From NCBI GenBank assembly GCA_039654915.1, contig JBDJPA010000012.1, positions 744,001 to 808,000 of the forward strand: a stretch of 64,000 nucleotides of DNA. Reading direction: 5' to 3'. The stretch is from Aquilaria yunnanensis. Lineage: Eukaryota; Streptophyta; Magnoliopsida; Malvales; Thymelaeaceae. The notes beneath the pieces were generated by a model. It saw only the letters and a list, made by a program, of their open reading frames with translations. It was not told the origin of the DNA and searched no databases. Every line of letters begins with the position of its first letter. Within the stretch, counting starts at the first letter, position 1. A program made the translations under genes and the position numbers. Below are positions 1 to 11,593 of the stretch, one piece after another.

Positions 1-1974
1 GACCCACATGACATGAAGAAAAAGAAAAGATTAATCATGCGTGCATCATCTTCCCCACTTCCCACTGCCTTAATTTGCCCTGCTGCCCCGCCCAGCCCTC
101 TCACTCTTTACCCTTTCATCTAAATGTCAGCATTATCCAGACAAATCCATATATATATATATATAAATACATTTACATTAAAATGTTTTGATTTCTTTCT
201 TAGTTTAGTTGCTTCAGATTAAAATTAAATTTTATATTTAATTATTACATCTTATACTTGAAAATTGGATAAATCAAATAATAATAAATATTTTACAATT
301 ATTCATAATAATCCTACATATATAAAATTATTTTCTACTGATTTTTACCATTATCCATATAAAGTTATTTCATACTAATTTTAAACTATATATCATCTAT
401 ATTTTTTTAATTTTAAGTATGAGAGGTAAAATTTTAATATCTATTTTTTTTCATTTATTATGTAATAGGTCTTATAAATAAAAACTGAATAAATTGAAAT
501 ATAGTTCAGACAATTTAGATTTATTCTGATATATAGCTCAAAAAATTTAGATACATTTTGTAAAAATCATAAACTAATCAAATCATTATATTTAAATTAA
601 TTCTTACCCAAACAAATCAAATACTCACCCTACTTTCGTTCATCCAAATATACACTCCGACGCATCCAATAATCTCTATCTTACGTACGTCTAAGCCAAT
701 GCATTTACACTATCTACATACCACATTTCTGGAAACTATACACAATTTTCTTCGGGTCATTGTCCCGCTTTTATTATCTTTCAGCTTTTTTTTTCTAATT
801 TATAAATATCGATATCTAGCTAATTAGTTAAATTTTCTTTGGTACTTGCTTAACTTGCAGTTGACCCCATAATTGAGTTTTTGCTTAATTGCTTATTTAA
901 CCACATCTATATGTATAAAATTAGTCCAACACCCATAGATAGATAGGAGCGAGGAGATTAATTAATTACCAAAAGATTGTCTTTTTTGTTTAACAAAATT
1001 TAGAAATAGAAAACTAAGGCCCTCCCACAATTCTTGACCCTTGTTTCCCTCCACTCCTCAGTGTCTTGTCCCCCCTTTCCCGTGCCTGACCCTGACCTCC
1101 TCAAAATCTTTTAAACTGATCCCACCACCACTTCACCTAACCTTGCCATGCCACTGAGACATATAGCAGTGTTTCAGCAAATTTCAAGTCACACAAGTAT
1201 TCTATAAGCTCCCACAAAATTGGAACCTCAAGCATATATGCGAAGCTTCCCCACTAAAACGTTTCTTATTTAAGCAATTAATAAATTAATTAAAATATTT
1301 TACTCCCCATCTCACGTTCTTTATAATATTTAATAATTTTTTTTGTCATCCCAAATCCTTGAACATTTTCATATATATTGAATTACTTTAATGAATACTA
1401 CCATTTGAAATATTATTTCAACATTCACTCCTTTCATCTTTCTTGAATTACATGTAAAAAGTGAAGTGTAAGATTGAGAATAATAAGACACAAATTCTTT
1501 TCTTCTTTCTTAATCCCTACACAAAAACCAAATGTCTCAAGGAATATCTTCATACGGATGAAGCACTATATATATATTAATTAAACATGTTGAGTGTTGG
1601 TGGAAGTCCAAAATTGAAATCAACTTGCTCTTGGAATTAACTCCTCATATATATTAATTAATGCATGTTATGAGAAAAAAGATTTTCCTTTTTTCTTTTC
1701 ACATAAAATTCCTGATTTTGTCAAGGGTGCAAACATTTGATGTATCTTGTGTGCTGGAGACAAGAATTGACGAGATTAATTATATCATTTTTGGGTTGTT
1801 GATGATGACATGCATGAGAAAGGAATTAGCTAATTAACTAAATTCTGCCTTAATAAATAATTACCTCAACCAGGGGATTCTTTAATTAATTTCTCCATAA
1901 TATCCCATTGAGGAATTGAAGTGGAGTCGATGTCAACATATATGTAGGGGTTTCTTTCTGAAGTGACTCACAAG
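1..1974. other. AT-rich spacer downstream of the PIN gene
   Basis: No coding segment is supported here. The stretch is strongly AT-rich with short TA runs (about 151-165). It includes one copy of a dispersed repeat (listed separately) and the 3' flank of the PIN gene, which ends at 1975 on the minus strand. Confidence 0.6.
178..632. repeat. hAT-like MITE relic, same family as 35079-35573
   Basis: Read side by side, this stretch and 35079-35573 share many blocks in the same order: the opening around agtttagt, the block catatataaa, the run tttcatttattatgt, and a closing block ending in CACCCTA near 625-632. The right end resembles the CACCCCTA terminus of the hAT-type MITEs elsewhere in the window. 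The left boundary and a target duplication could not be placed. Confidence 0.5.
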
Positions 1975-4402
1975 TCACAACCCTAAGAGGATGTAGTAGA
2001 CAAGAGTGATGGGCAAGGCAATTAGCATCCCAAAAATAACCCTGCATGCAAAACTCAATCCATAAAATATATGTATGTATTCGGCAGCCAATAATTCAGT
2101 AATTAATTGAATTAAAAAGGAGTAAGTATTATTTGAGTTAATTACTTACGCGGTGCTGAGAATGGCCGGGTGGAGATTGTATTCTTTAGCAAACACAAAG
2201 GGTACAATCCCTTGAGGCAAAGCAGCCTGGAATTAATAAGCCAGCCTTGAGACAATTCACGTACATATATATATATAAATTAATTAATGGGTACTTAGAA
2301 ACCTGCTGATCAGAATGTGAGATTTATACCTGAACAATAGCGATGTGTAGGAGAGTGCCTCGCAAGCCAACCGCAGTTGAAGCCACCGCCATGACTGCCG
2401 GACCCATCAGGAACCTCACGGCCATGGCCAACACCGCCGCCGACTTCCCACACGCAATTATCTTGGCTTGCAGACCCATAAAGAGGCCTAATCATTATAT
2501 ACAATACAAGCGCAATATAATATTAATTTGTTACCATGGTATGGAAAATGGAGTGGACTTGATTGGGCAGAAAAAATATATATGAAATGGTAATGAGTGA
2601 GTGGTGTGGTGTGGTGTGGTGGTGACTCACCTAAGCTGAACATAGCCATTCCAAGGCCAGCATCAGAGAGTATGGCGATTGATTCCTCAATTATTTTGGG
2701 CATCCTCACATCCCACCTAATTCAAATTCCAATCATCCCATCATCATCATCATAAGTAAAGTAATTAATTAGTACAGGTACTATATATATATATATATAT
2801 ATGTATAACAACAACCTTAATTAATTTGCTCATAACAAGTAACACTCACCTAAATGCCACAAGAGACCAAATTAATCCAATCAGACTGGAATATGTGTTA
2901 GGGTTGCGAACAAGCTTCCGCCACACCATCAGCATTATCAGCCGGCTCATCACACTCGCCGCCGGCATCCCCTTCCCCTTCCCCTTCCCCCCACCTGAAT
3001 CCTGCTTCCGACTCCCCCCCTCCACCCTCTCTCTCTCCTCATACTCATACCTTGGCTCCTCTTCCACCTTCACCGCCATAGCTTCAAGGAATTAATATGT
3101 AGGCATAACACAAGACATCCATCATTAATTACCCACTAACTTACTAGCTAGTATGTATAATTAGTATTACACTTCAAATTAACTAGTACGTACTACTACT
3201 TTTTATCTTTTTCTACCTTTCCTCTCTCCCGTTTCCGGGTGATCAGCTACCAACATCCGGATCTCTTTTACCGCCTCTTCCGACCCTCCAAATCTCTCTG
3301 ACCGCCCCATTTCGGGTCCCCCGAAAACACCGCCCGCTTCCGACCCCGGCGATTCACACGCGCTCCACACGAACATGTGCAGCTCCTTACCATCATGGAC
3401 ACTCTTCTTCTTCCCCACCGACGACAACTCTGGGTCTGGAGCCGGGTACGGCGCGGGCACTGTCTGCGCCGGGTTATACCCGAACCTCGGTGCTGGCACA
3501 ACCCAATTCTCCACGTAATTTGACGTTCTCGGAGTCGGTCCAGTCGACGACTGAACAGAGTGCACGTCCGCCGGGCCGAAATTCGAAGGCCTTCCCTGGA
3601 ACCCCATCATCGAGTAACAATCTGAATTGTTGAAATTCGAGCCGCGGGGAGTCGGGTTCCGGGACGAGCTCATGCTGTAAATTTCAACGTCGGAGAGATT
3701 CGATGGCCTCGGTGTGAACGCGGGAACAGAGCACGGTCCAAGCGACCGCCGAGAAGAGTTGGATTTCCTCACAGTGACGCGCAGCTTCCCGTCCTCACGA
3801 ATCTCTGCGTCCGTCTCGAGAAATCCCGGGCCGCCGTCGAGTGAGACGACGTCGGGGTCGACTTTAAAGGAAATGATAGCGGCCGCCGTCTCCGGGAACT
3901 GCTCCATGATAAGGAGCTTTGCAGCGCGGAACTCGAAGAGGAAGAGAAGCAGAGTGTACCAAATGATGCACTGGAGAACCACAACCTGTACCATGAGGCT
4001 TTTTGGGTCGGGTCCGCCGGAGCCTGCGTACATGGCGATCAACAGGGGAATACCCATGACGAGAGTGTTGGGCAGAGTGGATAAGGAGAAAATGGTGATG
4101 GCCCAGTCCAGGGATCCGTTTCTGGAGAGGTTTGCCCAGAGCACGAGGACAAGGAGGACGATGAGCTTCTGGAGGGTGTCGGCGGCGACGAAGCGGAGGT
4201 TCATGGCGTAGATGTCGTTGGCGGAAATGAAGTGGAAGGAGAGGAGGGGGACGGCGAAGACGGCGACGAAGCGGTTGATGCCGGAGCACTGGTCAGGGGA
4301 GAAGATCTTCCACCAGCGGACGGAGCCGTAGGCGAGGATCATGGCGACGTACAGCGGCACAACCGCCGTCAAGACGGTGTAGAGATCTTTCCAGGTGATC
4401 AT
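1975..4402 (-). CDS. PIN3: PIN auxin efflux carrier, PIN3/4/7 type, six exons
   Basis: This gene encodes a plasma-membrane auxin exporter that moves indole-3-acetic acid out of cells and gives auxin flow its direction. Exons on the minus strand are 4402-3217, 3081-2850, 2716-2631, 2487-2330, 2226-2150 and 2041-1975. All junctions are GT-AG and frame is kept, giving 1806 nt and 601 aa, within the range of long PINs. Residues 1-160 form the first membrane bundle, opening [20 protein letters not shown], a PIN3/4/7-type start. A hydrophilic loop runs from about 165 to 436 and carries three TPRxS motifs (230, 251, 290), sites phosphorylated by AGC kinases in this family, and the conserved HMFVWS (342-347). 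The second bundle starts near 437, with NPNTY at 455-459. The C-terminus ends YYILLGL. The late loop has a Gly-Lys run (GGGKGKGKG) and is charged. The family call is very secure; the exact paralog is inferred. Confidence 0.95.
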
Positions 4403-6307
4403 GGGGAATTGAATTGAGAAGGGGGCGGGGTCTAGACTCTAGAGGGGCAGGACAGGAGGGTAGTAATGGAAGAAACAATATTACCGTTAGATGGATAACT
4501 AACTCGCTCGGCTCGGTTGCTAGCTTCGGCTTCCTCTGGACTGCTGGGCGAATTGATGTCGCTGAGGATGGATAGGATAGCCAAGTGCGAGTCACATAAC
4601 ATAACCCTATGTAAATTAATAAAGGACTAGCTTCCTTTAAAAATTTGGAGAATTAATCAAAAAACCTAGTAAAATGTACTTCATTAATTAAAGAAAGAAT
4701 AGTCCATAAAGAAAAGTAAAGTAAGGAAAGATTATCCGCTTACAGTTGGATTTTATTCTCTCATAGTTAACTTCTAACATATAATTGATTTTAAGAATAA
4801 AAATAATATATTATTGTTTCTGGGCAGTGCCAGGGCACCTGCTCTAATTTTCACTTCTGTCACGTGTTACATTTTAAAGTTCATACTACCTTAACCGAGA
4901 AAAGGAGGTTTCAGTTTTATTTTTATTTTTTTATTTTTTATAAAGAAAATTTCCTCTTTCCTGTTCAAGGCCTACCTTTTCTATAAAGATCAGCCAAGAC
5001 TCACTAGATATATTTACACAAACAAAAAGAGAGACAGAGAGAAGAAGGTATATGTAGGCAACAACAAAGAGCAAATTCCAGACAGAATTTAAGAGTCTGA
5101 TGACACATTTTTTTACAAGTAATCAACTCAATCAAGTGGCAAGAAAAAAGGGAAAAAAAGAAACTAAAAATAAGTTAAAACTTACTTACTAGGTCATATT
5201 TTTTTAAGGAACCAAGAATGCTATGTGTTACAATATTATAAGGCGATGGTTAATTAGAGCAGCTGCTGATGGTTGGAGCAGCTGTCCCTAGCATTAATGC
5301 CCTTGTTTTTAGGTTAATTGCACTTTCTCGTTAATTTTCTTTTTTCAACTCTAGTGAATAGAGAGGTTAGTGAGTATGACAAATAAAAAACCGATAATTT
5401 AGAATAGTCTATTGACTGTAAAAGAATTAGTATTAGGCAATTTAAATTTACTCAAAAAAATTATCAAACGTCTTCCATGATATATAGATAAAAGTTCAAC
5501 TTTCAAATCACTGGAAAAACTAGTAATCAACTCATTATTTTTTTTTTTGAATTATTATAATCTGACGGTCTGCTATGGATCAAAGTATAAGATTAATTAA
5601 TTACAAAAATCAACTTTGAGCCTTTTTGCTGTTACTAATGGTAGAAGCATAACTGCATAAAGAATTATGGAAGCGTGACTATTAACATGTGTGTGCTTAA
5701 AAAAAAAAAAACATGTGCGTGTACGTTTTTTCCATAACAATGAGTATTAACATATGAATTATCATACATACTGGTTTCCTGAAAAAGAAAAAAGTTGTGT
5801 TAATAAATACATTATTAGTTTTGCACTAAAATTTTATAAATTATATATGATGTAATTTGACTAATGCTTCAGAAAAAAAAAAAGTAAGAAGAAAAAATGA
5901 ACTTTCCTTCGTCGAATCACGTGCAGGATACCTGACTTTAAAATTTAGTAAGAATTTCAGAAGCTTTAGTACATGTTCAACGTTTTTGGATTGTATCTCA
6001 TTCTCATTCATTCCTCACGGGCTCTCGATCAGGCTTCTCATATCAGTCAGCAAGTTTTGAATTTCCACAAGTGGCTCCATCTGGGTGCGGTGGGCCCCTT
6101 TAGTTGACAAATTTTTTATATGATGATTTAGCATTTCTGTTTGTGAAATGAGAAGTTGTATGCGTGAAGGCACTTCATTTGACAAAAAGTGATTTGATCT
6201 AAATTCGTTTTCTGTTCTTGCCCATACCATTTGATCTGAAAGCTAACATCTCATTTGCTACTACTATACTTCCTTGAAAATAATTTTTCCAAAATCATTT
6301 TTTATAT
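4403..6307. other. PIN promoter side and AT-rich spacer
   Basis: The first 200 bases upstream of the PIN start (4403-4600) are GC-richer and probably include its 5' UTR and core promoter, but no clear TATA box was placed. The rest, to the MITE at 6308, is AT-rich with A and T runs. No gene was seen. Confidence 0.5.
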
Positions 6308-7257
6308 GGTAATACGCACCATTGGTCCCAAATTTTTAATTTTTGTTGCAAATCATCCCTAACTTCCATTCTACTACAAACTGGTCTCAAACTTTTATAA
6401 TTCGTTACATATTAATCCTTAACCCTGAGTAGGCACAGGAATTTGATTTGTAAAGAAGAAAAACTAATAGCTTAAACTATCCACTAACTATTAGCAAATT
6501 ATGACATTGTTTGTATTTATGGAAAAATAGTTACCAAATAGTTTTAATTAAAGGGATAATTATAATTTGTCCCTTAAGGTTTACTAAAATTACACTTTGC
6601 CCCTCCTAATACTCTCTGACAATAACTTCTAAAATCTTAATTTAAACATTATAGTAGTCATGTTCCAGTAATTTCAATCTGTATGATATATTTTTACAGT
6701 TAATAGACATTTTAAATTATCAATTTTTTCTTTATGTATTTCTTTCACTTTTTAAAACAATATTTTTTTAAATGTCAAGGAATTATTAAAAAAAGTACTA
6801 TACATATTGAAATTATTTGAAGATGATAACCATACAATCTAAATTAAAATTTCAAAAATTGTTAGACTATATTAAAAATGCAGGAGGGTAAAAAGTATAT
6901 TTTTAAACATGAGGAAATAAAGTGTAATTTCATCTAAACCTCAAGGGGTAAAATGTAATTAACCCAAATTAAAATGTAAAAAGTTAATGACAGATAATTC
7001 ATAAGAGTTTAAGAACTCAAAGAATTTGGTCTTTGTTTTTCGATAAATTATCAATACCATAATTTTCTTACAGTTAATGGATAATTTAAATTATCAATTT
7101 TTATTATCTGTAAATCAAGTTTCTATGTCTGCCAATGGTTAGAAACCAATATACAATGAATTATAAAAATTTGAGATCAATTTACAATTATTTGAGGGTT
7201 TAGGGACTAATTTGCAACCAAAATTAAAGATTTGGCACCATTGGTGCTATTTACCCC
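6308..7257. mobile_element. Mutator-like MITE, 950 bp, hosting a second MITE
   Basis: The ends form a long imperfect inverted repeat: the left side opens GGTAATACGCACCATTGG, and the reverse complement of the right side opens GGGGTAAATAGCACCAATGG. The similarity continues inward for more than 100 bp on each side. Flanking 9-mers TTTTTATAT (6299-6307) and TTTTTATAC (7258-7266) match at 8 of 9 positions, the target duplication length of Mutator-like elements. No coding capacity. A second element sits inside at 6553-6965. Confidence 0.65.
6553..6965. mobile_element. MITE nested inside the 6308-7257 MITE
   Basis: The left arm (gggataattataatttgtc...) and the reverse complement of the right arm (gggttaattacattttacc...) are similar for about 50 bp and share the block gaaattacactt or a close variant. 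Flanks ttaattaaa and aaattaaaa match at 7 of 9 positions, so the target duplication is only suggestive. Non-coding, about 413 bp. Confidence 0.55.
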
Positions 7258-8722
7258 TTTTTATACAAGAAACATTAGCTCTCTTGCATTCTAAAATACA
7301 AATACTCGTCCTTCTTTTGGGTGAGGTGTCTGAAAAAACTAACTAGCACATATAACAAGGCACGAAAACTGTCGGGCACGAAAGCAACATCTTCTTTTGA
7401 CAAAATCATACACTGGTGCGTAAAGTATACAGTTCCATATAATACAAGTACTTAACAATCCTTTAAAAGAGTAACTTTTAATCGTGTTGTTCAATTAAAC
7501 GTGCGAATTATTGTGTTATTAACACCTAATAGTGTTGTTATGATTTACTTTTTCTTTTTATAAAAAAAAAGGTGGTGTTTTTATAATTGCGATTTCATTT
7601 AATAAGTGTCTAGCTGGATGATATTTATTTTTCCTTCAAAAAAAAAAAAAAAAAGGAGTAACCGCTTGAATGAGCCATGTTTCCCAATTTATTATCGGCC
7701 TACATGAAAATAACATATGATTGGTACTTAGAATCAACAAAAGAGAAGAACAAATAAACTTGTTCCACATAAATGTATTAGCAAAGCTTTCAGCATAACC
7801 TAGAATGTAATTTTACGATAAAAAGAGAACTTCTAAAACTTTGACACAAAAAGAGTTCCTCACATGACTGTTAGTCAAGAGAAGACTAATCTGATCACCT
7901 TCCATCCAACTGACTATGTCGAATGAGTTTACTAGTAAAATTGAGTTTAAGCATTGACGCTGATAGTCTCCCGTTATTTCGAACAAAGATTATAGTTTTA
8001 TTTATCAATAGCCAACAATTTTTTTTTTTCATTTTCATTTTTATTTTTATTTTTTATGTTGGTCGAATGAAAAGAAAGAAATTCAAATGAAGAGAAGGGC
8101 AGGGGCTGCATGGCTGATACCTTGTTAGGCCGGCAACTGGAGAGAGAGAGAGAGAGACCAGCTAGGCTAGGGCCAGGGCTAGGGCTAGGGTTGGGTCATT
8201 AAAATTTTCAAACTGTTCTCTTATATAAAGTCTATATGATTGACCCACATGTTTCGAGATTAGGCAGCCGATACGCTGCTTCAGCCTCACACTTTTCTCC
8301 TCCGCACACCTCAACAATCAAACATCTTTTTCCCACCCTTTACGACCCATGACTCTCACTAACAAAATAAAAAAAAATAATAATAAAAGTATTGTTGAGC
8401 CAAACACAGCAGTCACCTCACTAAAATGCGAAAAACTGACGACTCGTATTTCTCAGTAGAGAATAGATTCTAGACACATGTTAGCTTAATCCAAAATGCT
8501 GTCTATCTATTAGGTGTGAGGTGAGTGAGTCCGCTGGATACATTTAAATGTCCACGACTAACAGCTCTACAGTTCTTCACTAGTCAGTTGCATGTTCAGA
8601 CAGACATCCACCGAAACATCTGCCTAAAGTGAAGACAACTTCAAAGTTGACACCTCACATAAAGTTCTTGTATTTACCTGGAACCTGCATCAGATCATTT
8701 TCGGGCTGATTTAGTGTTCAGA
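7258..8722. other. Spacer downstream of RECG
   Basis: No coding segment seen. It holds A/T runs, a short GA microsatellite (about 8141-8157), a few TAGGGC/TAGGGT units near 8165-8200, and a poly-A-like AT stretch near 8365-8390. The RECG stop lies at 8723-8725, so the RECG 3' UTR lies at the right edge. Confidence 0.5.
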
Positions 8723-11559
8723 TCAATCACCCAAGAGACAAAGCGGTTGTCTCATGCTTAGCTCTGCTTTCAGTGCTGGGAACTGCTCCAGATCATGAGA
8801 CTCGCTCAAAATTTTCTGCACATAAACAACACACACTTTACTCCAGTCCTTCTACAAAACTGAATCCTGCTCAACTTATGCAGGTACTTTAGAATGTAAA
8901 ATCTAATGGAGAAGCAAAGCTCGCTGAACCAATCTTATCTCACAGAAAGGCCAAACATAGCTACAAGCACAGCCAAGATCCTTACCAATGCCGAAGCATG
9001 TGCATCTTGCAGAAGATTCCCATCCACTTCCAGCCTAGCAATGGGAAACTCAGGAAGATGTCCCGACTGCTTTTTACCAAGCAAGTCACCAGGACCGCGC
9101 ACCAGGAGATCCACATTGGCCAGCTCGTAACCATTTGATGATTTCTCCAATACCTTCAGTCGATCCACACCACCGGGGCTGGATGCTACTAATAAACATT
9201 TTGACTTCCTTTCACCTCTTCCAACTCGTCCTCTAAGTTGGTGCAACTGGGCTATTCCAAATCTCTCAGCATTCATCACAACCATCATAGATGCATCTGG
9301 AATGTCGACACCAATTTCAATTACTTGAGTAGAAAGCAGAATATGAGTCTCTCCAGATCTAAATCTTCTCAATGCTTCTTCCTTTTCAACACCCTTCATC
9401 CTTCCATGCAACAGTCCACAGTTATAGCCTTCAAACCTATGCCTCATTGACTCTAAATCTGCAGAAGCAGCTCGAAGCTGAGGGAGTTGCTCGGATTGCT
9501 CAATGACTGGATATACAACATACACCTTTCCTCCTCCTTTTAGGTCATCTAGCATCATCTGTTACAACGGCAAAAGTACAGCATTACAATCAAACAGAAA
9601 AGCTAAGTTTTCCATATAGAGCAACACGAGCATTTCTTGTAACCACCAAAATATATCAGATAGCTTCTGAAACACTTGCATATATTCAATTGCATAAATA
9701 ATAGATAGAATACTATTCAAGCTCCCCCTTGCTTTTTAAACATAAGATACAACTAACAGATACTAACATTAATATTCACTAATAGATGAATAATAGATAC
9801 AATGACTGTTAATATTCAACTAAAAGGTTTGGATCAAAGAATATTCAACTGAAAAGGTGATCCTGTTAGCAGATACAAACATGAGTGAGTAATTGGACAC
9901 ATCTTTCAATAATGTGCGTTTACTCTCAAACAGATTTAAGTGGATGTACTATCATGCTAACATAATAAATCCAGAAGGAGGACAAATCTTTCTTCTAGAT
10001 GAACATACTTTTTTAGCTGAAAGCTAGACGTCGTTTCCACTAAAGTATCTGACCTAATACCAGTTGGCAATGGGTCAAGAAAACTCACCACAATATAAAG
10101 CCCCCTCGACTTAGCCACGTTGGATTATATCTTGATAATGGGTGAAGACATCCAACAGTAACATTATGCACTATTTAATCATCTTGACTTAACCACGAGG
10201 AACTATACATTCAACAGTTTCCATGTCTCTGAACATTGACTCTCAAATCAAGGGACCAAGGTAACAGGAAATATTTATAAAACCAAAACAGCCAAAGCAA
10301 AGTAGCACATACAAATGCTCACATAATGGAGCCAGGCAGATAATGGAAGTAGTACTTCTATGTCCTCACGACATTATGATTGTAATCAGTATTTAAAATT
10401 AAAATAGCTAAAAGTATATGGACAGATTACAACAAAAAAAACTACCCCATAAACTTTCTCAAGGCCATCATCACTTCCTTCAACTGTGTGTGTTTCAACA
10501 GGTAATCTCCCAGGAGGCATGTCAGTTATCTGCAACAACAAAAAGAATCAACAAAAGAGGGAATTCGAAATTAAATTATTATTCAACTTCAGCAGATGGT
10601 TTACTGAAAGATGAGAGTTATCTGGCCCAGGACGATATTCCAAGCTCCTTGTTCTATTTTTACTAATGATGGTTAGGTTAGCATCTACTCACACATTTGT
10701 TTTTTTCAAGAATCTGTCTTTATGTTCTGTTTCGATGTTTTCTCGTGGGAAAAAGAGAAGCTTGGCAATGATCTGAATTTTCAAATAAACTGGATTAAGA
10801 TATTCTGCGTCTCAACAAATCGTATGAGAAGCCAATTTAGGAAAAAGGCAACACATTTTAAGGATGATAAGCAATGACAATATAATAACAGAAATAGCCA
10901 ATACTAGAACAAACACCACAAACTATGCATACCTGAGTCAGAGAAATATCCCCATACAATGCTAAAGCAAGGGTCCTTGGGATAGGTGTGGCTGACATGG
11001 CAAGAACATGAGGAGCCATATGCATTTCATGTTTCAAAGATCCTTCTGAGGCAGATGCCTCTATTCTTGAAATCATGGAAGACTGGTAGAGCTGAAAAAA
11101 TGAGATTCCAATTGAACTCAGTAGTTGTATATTTAAGTACATTTTCTCAGTGTGGCTAATAAATTAATAATCGATGAGTAAGTCTTAAAAAATCAATACA
11201 TAATTAACATGTTCCAAACTATCAGGAAGCAAACTCAAATTAAACTTCTTTCACACAGATATTTTGGGATACCAGCCAGAGTTCTTTTTGAGGGATTCAT
11301 TTCCCAACAGAACAAGGCAAAAAAGTTGGAATAAAACCTCAGATTCAACAACAGATTCACCAAACAGAGCAATGTGTCTGAAAGAAAGGACTTATAAATG
11401 AATTGAACTTGCACATGTACTGATGCACACCAGTTACATAATTTTGACCAGTGGCCTCACAAATTCCTAAACTAGTATATGAGACAGCTCACTTTCCAAC
11501 ATTACTCTGGTCCACGCAAAAGAACAATAAAGGGGGTGCACTAATTAGACAAAGGATCA

Positions 11560-11593
<34 letters not shown>

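Noticed and set aside
3714..4211. 165-codon open frame on the plus strand
   Set aside because: It lies opposite PIN exon 1, whose GC-rich codons leave the antisense frame open. No family signature.
8165..8200. Interstitial telomere repeat (TAGGG-type units)
   Set aside because: Only a few degenerate units (TAGGGC, TAGGGT), too short for a telomeric tract.
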